A stretch of 54,250 nucleotides of DNA from NCBI GenBank assembly GCA_035279525.1, contig DATEHQ010000153.1, forward strand, positions 1-54,250, read 5' to 3'. Of this stretch, positions 49,617-54,250 are shown one piece after another. The first letter of the stretch is position 1. Each line of letters begins with the position of its first letter. Under the pieces are notes generated by a model. It had not been told where the DNA came from. It searched no databases and worked only from the letters and a program-made list of their open reading frames with translations. The stretch comes from DATEHQ01 sp035279525. Lineage in GTDB: Bacteria > Chloroflexota > Dormibacteria > Dormibacterales > Dormibacteraceae. The translations under genes were made by a program, and so were the position numbers.

Positions 49617-50012
49617 TTGGCTGCCCTAGCTCCGTTCGTCGCCGCCTATCTCGTCGTCGTGGCGCTGCTCGCCGGGAGCTTCATCAACCTGGCTGCCGAC
49701 CGCATGCCGAGGGGCGAATCGGTGGTCAGCCCCCGCTCGCACTGCAGGTCGTGCGGCCGGCATCTCGACTTCATGGACCTGGTCCCGGTCGCGGGCTACG
49801 CCATCCGCGGAGGCCGCTGCGCCACCTGCAGGGTCCAGATCGGCGTCTCGTCACCGGTCGTCGAGGCAGCCGCCGGCGCGTCCATGGCCGGTCCGCTGCT
49901 CTGGCTGGGTGTGTGGCCGGGTGCTCTTCTCGGCGGGTCGCTGGTGGTCCTGCTGGGCACGGCGTACACGCTGGCCTCCATGCGGAGGCGCGTGCAGGAG
50001 GCTCGTTCCTAG
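49617..50012 (+). CDS. Prepilin peptidase N-terminal domain only (PilD-like, lacks peptidase domain)
   Basis: This 131-residue membrane protein contains the N-terminal DiS_P_DiS domain of prepilin peptidases: AGSFINLAADRMPRGESVVS near residue 19, then the two-CxxC motif CRSC (near 43) and CATC (near 69), and LVPVAGYAIRGG between them. Two or three helices are present. It ends before the A24 peptidase domain, so both catalytic Asp residues are absent and it cannot process pilins by itself. The start is TTG 49617, with no strong ribosome site. The stop overlaps the convergent pilT gene by four bases. It may be a remnant or a partner of a separate peptidase. Confidence 0.8.
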   Translation: MAALAPFVAAYLVVVALLAGSFINLAADRMPRGESVVSPRSHCRSCGRHLDFMDLVPVAGYAIRGGRCATCRVQIGVSSPVVEAAAGASMAGPLLWLGVWPGALLGGSLVVLLGTAYTLASMRRRVQEARS

Positions 50013-51058
50013 GCCGAGATCTCGGCCGGATAGGCGGACCGGCTGCGGGCGTCGCGCTCGGTGACGATGCCCGCGCGGATCAGCTGGTTGAGCGAGCGTT
50101 CCAGCGTCTGCGAACCATCGCGCAGCCCGGTCTGAAGGACGCTCCGCAGCTGGTCGACCTTGCCCTCTTTGATCATCGACCGCACGGCGAGGTTGGCGAC
50201 CATGATCTCGAACGCCGCGACGCGCCCCCCGGCCACGGCCCTGACGAGCTGCTGGTAGATGACCCCCGCCAGGCAGCCGGCGAGCTGGACGCGGATCTGC
50301 TGCTGCTGAGCGCCCATGAAGCTGTCGACGATGCGGTTGATCGCCTGGGGCGCGTCGTTTGTGTGCAGCGTCGCCAGGACGAGGTGGCCGGTCTCGGCGA
50401 TGGTCAGGGCGGCCGACATGGTTTCGATGTCGCGCATCTCGCCCACCAGCACCACGTCCGGGTCCTCGCGAAACACCGCGCGCAGCCCGTCGGCGAAGGA
50501 CGGCGTGTCATCGCCGACCTGCCGCTGGTCGATGATCGAAAGCCGGTGCTTGTGCACGTACTCGATCGGGTCTTCCAGCGTGATGATGTGGTACGGGCGC
50601 GTCTTGTTCAGGTGGTCGAGGATCGCCGCCTGGGTCGTCGACTTGCCGCTCCCGGTCGGTCCGGTGAACAGGATCAACCCCTGGCGGCGGTCGAGCAGGT
50701 GGTGGATCGTCTCGGGCAGGCCCAGCATGTCGAAGCTCGGGATCTCCAGCGGCAGCAGCCGGAACGCGGCCGCGAGCGAGTCGCGCTGGAAGTAGACGTT
50801 GGCCCGGACCCGAGCCAGCTCTCGCCACGTGAAAGCGAAGTCGACCTGGCGCCTCTTCTGCAGGGTCCGCCAGTCGGCGGGCTGCATGATCTCGCGCAGC
50901 ATCTTCTCCACCTCGGGCGGTTTGAGCGGCGGCGCACCAGCGTCGAGCAGCTCGAGCTGACCGTCCTTGCGCACGCGAGCCGGCGTTCCGCAGCTGAGCA
51001 AGAGGTCCGAGGCCTGGAGGCGGACGAGACCCTCAATCGCCTTGTCGATCGATTCCAT
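50009..51058 (-). CDS. pilT: Type IV pilus retraction ATPase (PilT)
   Basis: This 349-residue hexameric ATPase powers pilus disassembly and twitching. The N-terminal PAS-like region (LVRLQASDLLLSCGTPARVR) is followed by Walker A GPTGSGKST (near residue 132), Asp box TLEDPIEYVH, Walker B DVVLVGEMRD, His box ATLHTNDAPQAINRIVDSF and the C-terminal AFEIMVANLAVRSMIKEGK, a PilT signature. It lacks the PilB N-terminal domain and Cys cluster. It is encoded on the opposite strand to the assembly genes, allowing separate control of retraction. Confidence 0.94.
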   Translation of the reverse strand: MESIDKAIEGLVRLQASDLLLSCGTPARVRKDGQLELLDAGAPPLKPPEVEKMLREIMQPADWRTLQKRRQVDFAFTWRELARVRANVYFQRDSLAAAFRLLPLEIPSFDMLGLPETIHHLLDRRQGLILFTGPTGSGKSTTQAAILDHLNKTRPYHIITLEDPIEYVHKHRLSIIDQRQVGDDTPSFADGLRAVFREDPDVVLVGEMRDIETMSAALTIAETGHLVLATLHTNDAPQAINRIVDSFMGAQQQQIRVQLAGCLAGVIYQQLVRAVAGGRVAAFEIMVANLAVRSMIKEGKVDQLRSVLQTGLRDGSQTLERSLNQLIRAGIVTERDARSRSAYPAEISA

Positions 51059-51260
51059 TCACTGAACAATCTGAAACGGCGGCGCCGACTTATCAATGGC
51101 CGGTGGCGGACTGACGTCCCGTGTGGCCCATCGCGCCGCGGCTTTTGTCCCGGCACGATCAGGACGTCGGCCTCATGCGGTGCGGAGGTGCCGTCCATAC
51201 GATGGATTGGCCGATGGCGATGCACCTGGAAGCACCTGTTGGCCGCCGGCGGATGGCTCA

Positions 51261-52520
51261 GTGACCCTGCACCAGCTCACGATGACATTCGATCAGGCGG
51301 TCTCGTGGTTGAACCACAGCCGCCACCTGCTCCCGCTCGGGATCGTCGGCATCCTGTCGTGGACCGTCTGGATCGTCAGGGTCACGCTTTCGAAGATCTA
51401 CAAGCCGGTTCCGCCAGGTTTCAGGACGACGACCTCGGTGGTCGTGCCCGCGTACCGCGAGGACCCCGACATCCTCATGCGCTGCCTCAAGTCGTGGCTC
51501 GCCGAGGACCCGACCGAGGTGATCATCGTGCCCGACCTGGAAGACAGAGAGGTGATCGAGCGCCTTCAGCTCGTGATCGACCACCGGCTGCGCGTGATCC
51601 CGTTCGCGCACGAGGGCAAGCGCTCCGCGCTGGGTGTGGGGATGCGCGCGGCGACGTCGGAGATCATCGTCCTGTCGGATTCGGACACCGAGTGGGAGGC
51701 TGGCCTGCTCGACGCGGTCATGGCGCCGTTCGCCGACCCGAAAGTCGGCGGAGTGGGCACGCGGCAGAACGTGTACCAGCCGGAGACGAGCGTCTGGCGC
51801 CGCCTCGCCGACTGGATGATCGACATCCGCTACCTCGACTACGTCCCGTCGCAGGGGAGATCGGGTGCCGTCGCCTGCCTGTCCGGGCGCACGGCCGCCT
51901 ACAGGCGATCGGCCGCGCTGCCGGTTCTGAGCCACATGGAGCACGAGTTCTTTCTCGGCAAGATGTGCATCTCCGGAGACGACGGCCGGCTGACCTGGCT
52001 GATCCTTGCCGCGGGCTACAAGACCGTCCACCAGTCCACCGCCCGCACGCTGTCGATGTTCCCCGACAAGCCACGCGCCTTCTTCAAGCAGAGGCTGCGC
52101 TGGAGCCGGAACTCGTACCGCTGCTACCTGACCGCGATCTGGAAGGGCTGGCTCTGGAGGCAGCCGCTGATCACCCAGCTGACGGTGCTGCAGTTCATGC
52201 TCACGCCGCTCACCATGGGCATCGCCATGGGCTACCTGGTCCATTGGCTCATCAACCCGCAGCAGATCGTCGCGACCATCGCGCTGGCCTGGCTGCTGGT
52301 CGGCCGGTCGATCCGCGGCCTGTCCCACCTCCGCCGCCACCCCGGCGACCTCGCGGTCCTGCCTCTGCTCGCGCTGGTCACGGTCTTCATCGCGCTGTTC
52401 GTGAAGACCTTCGCCATCGTGACGATGAACCGCCAGGGCTGGCTCACGCGACGCACCGACCTCATCGGCGGCGAGTCGCAGAACGCGGCGACGCTCGCCA
52501 AGGGGCCGGCGGTTGGGTAG
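51261..52520 (+). CDS. Processive glycosyltransferase family 2 (hyaluronan/alginate synthase-like)
   Basis: This 419-residue membrane enzyme has an N-terminal helix (LGIVGILSWTVWIVRVTL, about 27-45), then a GT2 catalytic domain: TSVVVPAYREDPDILMRCL, the DxD motif SDSDTEW (near 139), SGDDGRLTW (near 239) and QRLRW (near 277). At least three C-terminal helices follow. The D, DxD, D, QxxRW set marks processive synthases of beta-linked polysaccharides such as hyaluronan, chitin oligomers, cellulose or polymannuronate; which polymer is made cannot be read. GTG 51261 is chosen; ATG 51282 is an alternative. It is divergent from pilT and overlaps the beta-helix gene by 8 bases, so the two are coupled. 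Confidence 0.88.
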   Translation: MTLHQLTMTFDQAVSWLNHSRHLLPLGIVGILSWTVWIVRVTLSKIYKPVPPGFRTTTSVVVPAYREDPDILMRCLKSWLAEDPTEVIIVPDLEDREVIERLQLVIDHRLRVIPFAHEGKRSALGVGMRAATSEIIVLSDSDTEWEAGLLDAVMAPFADPKVGGVGTRQNVYQPETSVWRRLADWMIDIRYLDYVPSQGRSGAVACLSGRTAAYRRSAALPVLSHMEHEFFLGKMCISGDDGRLTWLILAAGYKTVHQSTARTLSMFPDKPRAFFKQRLRWSRNSYRCYLTAIWKGWLWRQPLITQLTVLQFMLTPLTMGIAMGYLVHWLINPQQIVATIALAWLLVGRSIRGLSHLRRHPGDLAVLPLLALVTVFIALFVKTFAIVTMNRQGWLTRRTDLIGGESQNAATLAKGPAVG

Positions 52521-54250
52521 GAAGAGGCTTCCGCGAGGCTGGCTGTCCGCGGTGCTCGCGTTCATGATCTTCGCGGGGCTTGCCGCGGTGCCCTTCGCGC
52601 TGCACAGCAACTCGACGCCGCCATGGGTGCGTTCGGCGTTGGGCACGTCGCCGGTGCCCATCTCGACGACGCAGCCGCAGAACGTGCTGCCTGGCGTCCA
52701 CCTGTCGTCGGTCGCGAGCCCTGTCGATCCGTCCCTTGCGCCGGCGGGACCGCCGAGCGGCGACCTGTCGCGCGAGGCGAGCCTGGTCGCGGGCGAAGAC
52801 CTCCGGCTGCGCACCCTGCTCCACCACCTGAGCCGGCTCAGCTACCCGATCGTGGTGCCCGTGGGCGCCGAGTATGACGTCGCGGCCGGAGTGACCCGCG
52901 CGGGCACGCCCACGCTGGTGCTGCCGGGCCCGGCGACCTACACGATCGACGACCTGCTCGCGAACCAGGCGGTCATCCCGCTGAGCCAGGGCGGCTACAT
53001 GCTCGAGGACAACGTGCTCGTGGGATCGGGCGCGACGCTCAAGTTGAGCAGCGCCGAGGTCCCGATCCTGCTCATGGACAGCTCCGATTCCGGCTTCACG
53101 TCCCTGGTCACGTGGGGTGGCACGATCAGCCTCAGCGGAACCGGCGAAGGCAACCCTTTGATCATCGAGGGCTGGAACAAGATCGCCAACGCGCCCGCGG
53201 TCGACCACGGATACGGCCGCCCATACATCAGGGCGGTGGGCGGCGAGCTCGACCTCAAGTTCGTGCGCGCCTCCTACCTTGGTTTCTGGAGCGGCCGGAC
53301 AGGCGGTGTGGCCTGGACCGGGATCAGCAGCCATGCGTCGACAGGCAGCGCCGTCTCCTCGCGATTCATGTACAACGCCTACGGTGCGTTCGTCTCGCGC
53401 GCGCAGGCCGTCAAGTTTTCTGATGACCTGTTCGAGGGCAACATGCTCGACGGCCTGCGTCTCCACCGCCTCGCTGTCGGGTCGGTGGTCGACCACAGCG
53501 CGGCGGCGCGAAACGCCGGCAACGGCTTCGTGGTCAGCCGCGGCGCGACGGGCAACCTGCTGCAGGACGACCTGTCCGTCAACAACGCGGGCAACGGCTT
53601 CCTGCTCGACGGCCTGGCCCTCGTCCACGGGGCTTCCCCGTCAGGTGACAAGGCGGTGGCCTCGCAGGGCACGATCATCGAGCTGAGCGACGCCGAGGCC
53701 AACGCGCGCACGGGCATCCTGGTCGAAGGTGGCACCGGCACGATCGTGAGGAACAACATCGTCTGCGGTCCAATCACGGGCATCGCGGTGCGCGTGGGTG
53801 CCGACCAGACCTACATCGTCGGGAACGACGTGCGCTGCGCCGGGAGGGTCGCCCTGTCGGTCGGACCTTCGGTCACCGCGACCACAATCAACGCAAACAC
53901 GTTCAGCGGCGCGCGAATCGGCGTGGTGATCCGGAACGCCCCTGGCGTGCGCATCTTCGACAACCGCATCAACGACGTGAGTGTCTTCGGCATCTCGGTG
54001 CGCGGCAATTCTCCAGGCGTGGTTGGCAACTCGAACACCATCGCCGGCCGCGGGTTCCAGCCCATCGACACCCGCGGCGGCGCCTCGACGCCGACGTTCC
54101 AGGACACCAACCTGACCGGATGGCAGCATCGCTCGTCGCTCAACTTCGTCGAGTCCTTGCGTTACCACCCGCTGCTGACGGCGTGGGTGGTGATCCTCCT
54201 GCTCGTCGGCCTCTTCTGGATCATCTCGCGGCTGCGGCGCAGGCCGGCCA
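52513..54250 (+). CDS. Membrane-anchored right-handed beta-helix protein (partial, 3' end outside window)
   Basis: The frame starts at TTG 52513, 8 bases before the glycosyltransferase stop, and is open to the right edge (579 codons). An N-terminal helix (WLSAVLAFMIFAGLAAVPF, about 10-28) is followed by a Pro/Ser linker. A long beta-helix region (about 200-540) has parallel-strand repeats such as NAYGAFVSRAQAVKFSDDLF, NNAGNGFLLDG, TGILVEGGTGTIVRNNIV, GIAVRVGADQTYIVGNDV and NAPGVRIFDNRIND. A second helix lies near 560-575 (WVVILLLVGLFWIISRL). Such folds occur in AlgG-type epimerases and polysaccharide lyases. Coupling to a processive synthase suggests a polymer-modifying enzyme, but no catalytic residues could be assigned. 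Confidence 0.82.
   Translation, partial: MGRKRLPRGWLSAVLAFMIFAGLAAVPFALHSNSTPPWVRSALGTSPVPISTTQPQNVLPGVHLSSVASPVDPSLAPAGPPSGDLSREASLVAGEDLRLRTLLHHLSRLSYPIVVPVGAEYDVAAGVTRAGTPTLVLPGPATYTIDDLLANQAVIPLSQGGYMLEDNVLVGSGATLKLSSAEVPILLMDSSDSGFTSLVTWGGTISLSGTGEGNPLIIEGWNKIANAPAVDHGYGRPYIRAVGGELDLKFVRASYLGFWSGRTGGVAWTGISSHASTGSAVSSRFMYNAYGAFVSRAQAVKFSDDLFEGNMLDGLRLHRLAVGSVVDHSAAARNAGNGFVVSRGATGNLLQDDLSVNNAGNGFLLDGLALVHGASPSGDKAVASQGTIIELSDAEANARTGILVEGGTGTIVRNNIVCGPITGIAVRVGADQTYIVGNDVRCAGRVALSVGPSVTATTINANTFSGARIGVVIRNAPGVRIFDNRINDVSVFGISVRGNSPGVVGNSNTIAGRGFQPIDTRGGASTPTFQDTNLTGWQHRSSLNFVESLRYHPLLTAWVVILLLVGLFWIISRLRRRPA

Noticed and set aside
49751..52567. A 938-residue open frame on the plus strand
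   Set aside because: It runs antisense through pilT and in another frame through the glycosyltransferase; composition is Arg/Gly/Pro-rich with no domain pattern, as expected from high-GC shadow frames.
1..54250. CRISPR arrays, rRNA or tRNA genes
   Set aside because: No regularly spaced direct repeats and no rRNA- or tRNA-like stretches were seen on either strand.

Overview
The window is high-GC (roughly two thirds G+C), densely packed bacterial DNA with GTG and TTG starts and many 1-4 base stop/start overlaps. The gene content includes an F420-type luciferase-like oxidoreductase, a DtxR-type metal regulator, lipoproteins, and a type IV pilus locus with no visible secretin (pilQ) gene. This suggests a single-membrane soil-type organism of the Chloroflexota / Candidatus Dormibacterota sort. 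That placement is inference from gene content; no rRNA or marker phylogeny is available here.

Layout. 1-7.2 kb: an oligopeptide-type ABC transporter on the minus strand (binding lipoprotein, two permeases, two ATPases), with a second, paralogous binding protein entering from the left edge on the plus strand. 7.5-16.8 kb: an orphan molybdenum hydroxylase large subunit and trehalose-phosphate synthase (plus), facing a tight minus-strand run of metal regulator, Nramp transporter, F420-type oxidoreductase, AidB-like acyl-CoA dehydrogenase and trehalose phosphatase. A DtxR-like operator lies upstream of that run. 16.8-28.8 kb: accessory genes, namely secreted or membrane-anchored proteins (two beta-propeller-like), a hydrolase, a Nei-type glycosylase, an AraC/VOC pair, an MFS exporter, a chaplin-like secreted protein with two tandem repeats, an Imm5-like protein, a lipoprotein and a TPR protein. 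28.8-30.3 kb: a complete IS110-family element. Its left-end non-coding region reads as a bridge RNA whose donor guides match the element's own ends. 30.3-38.3 kb: a sugar-type ABC permease whose 5' end meets the IS, an amidase, deoC, a Gfo/Idh/MocA oxidoreductase, a YceI-like protein, an ArsR-type regulator, a membrane protein with an HExxH motif, and a dienelactone hydrolase. 38.4-42.2 kb: a signalling block of one soluble histidine kinase and three NarL/LuxR-type regulators, one with Glu at the phosphorylation site. 42.3-51.1 kb: type IV pilus genes (pilB, pilC, two minor prepilins, a PilX-like/beta-propeller fusion, pilM, a 58-residue membrane protein, a major pilin, a prepilin-peptidase N-terminal domain, and pilT on the other strand). 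51.3 kb to the right edge: a processive family 2 glycosyltransferase overlapping a membrane-anchored beta-helix protein, which looks like the start of an exopolysaccharide locus.

The strongest observation is the IS110 element. The 9 nt at its right end next to the core recur in one predicted RNA loop. The 7 nt of core plus right donor are exactly complementary to the other side of that loop, and a second similar hairpin partly matches the target. Other points of interest are a palindromic repeat found only at two convergent gene junctions, the chaplin-like protein, the pilin/beta-propeller fusion, the compact metal-stress operon, and the pilus/exopolysaccharide junction. No tRNA, rRNA or CRISPR array was seen.
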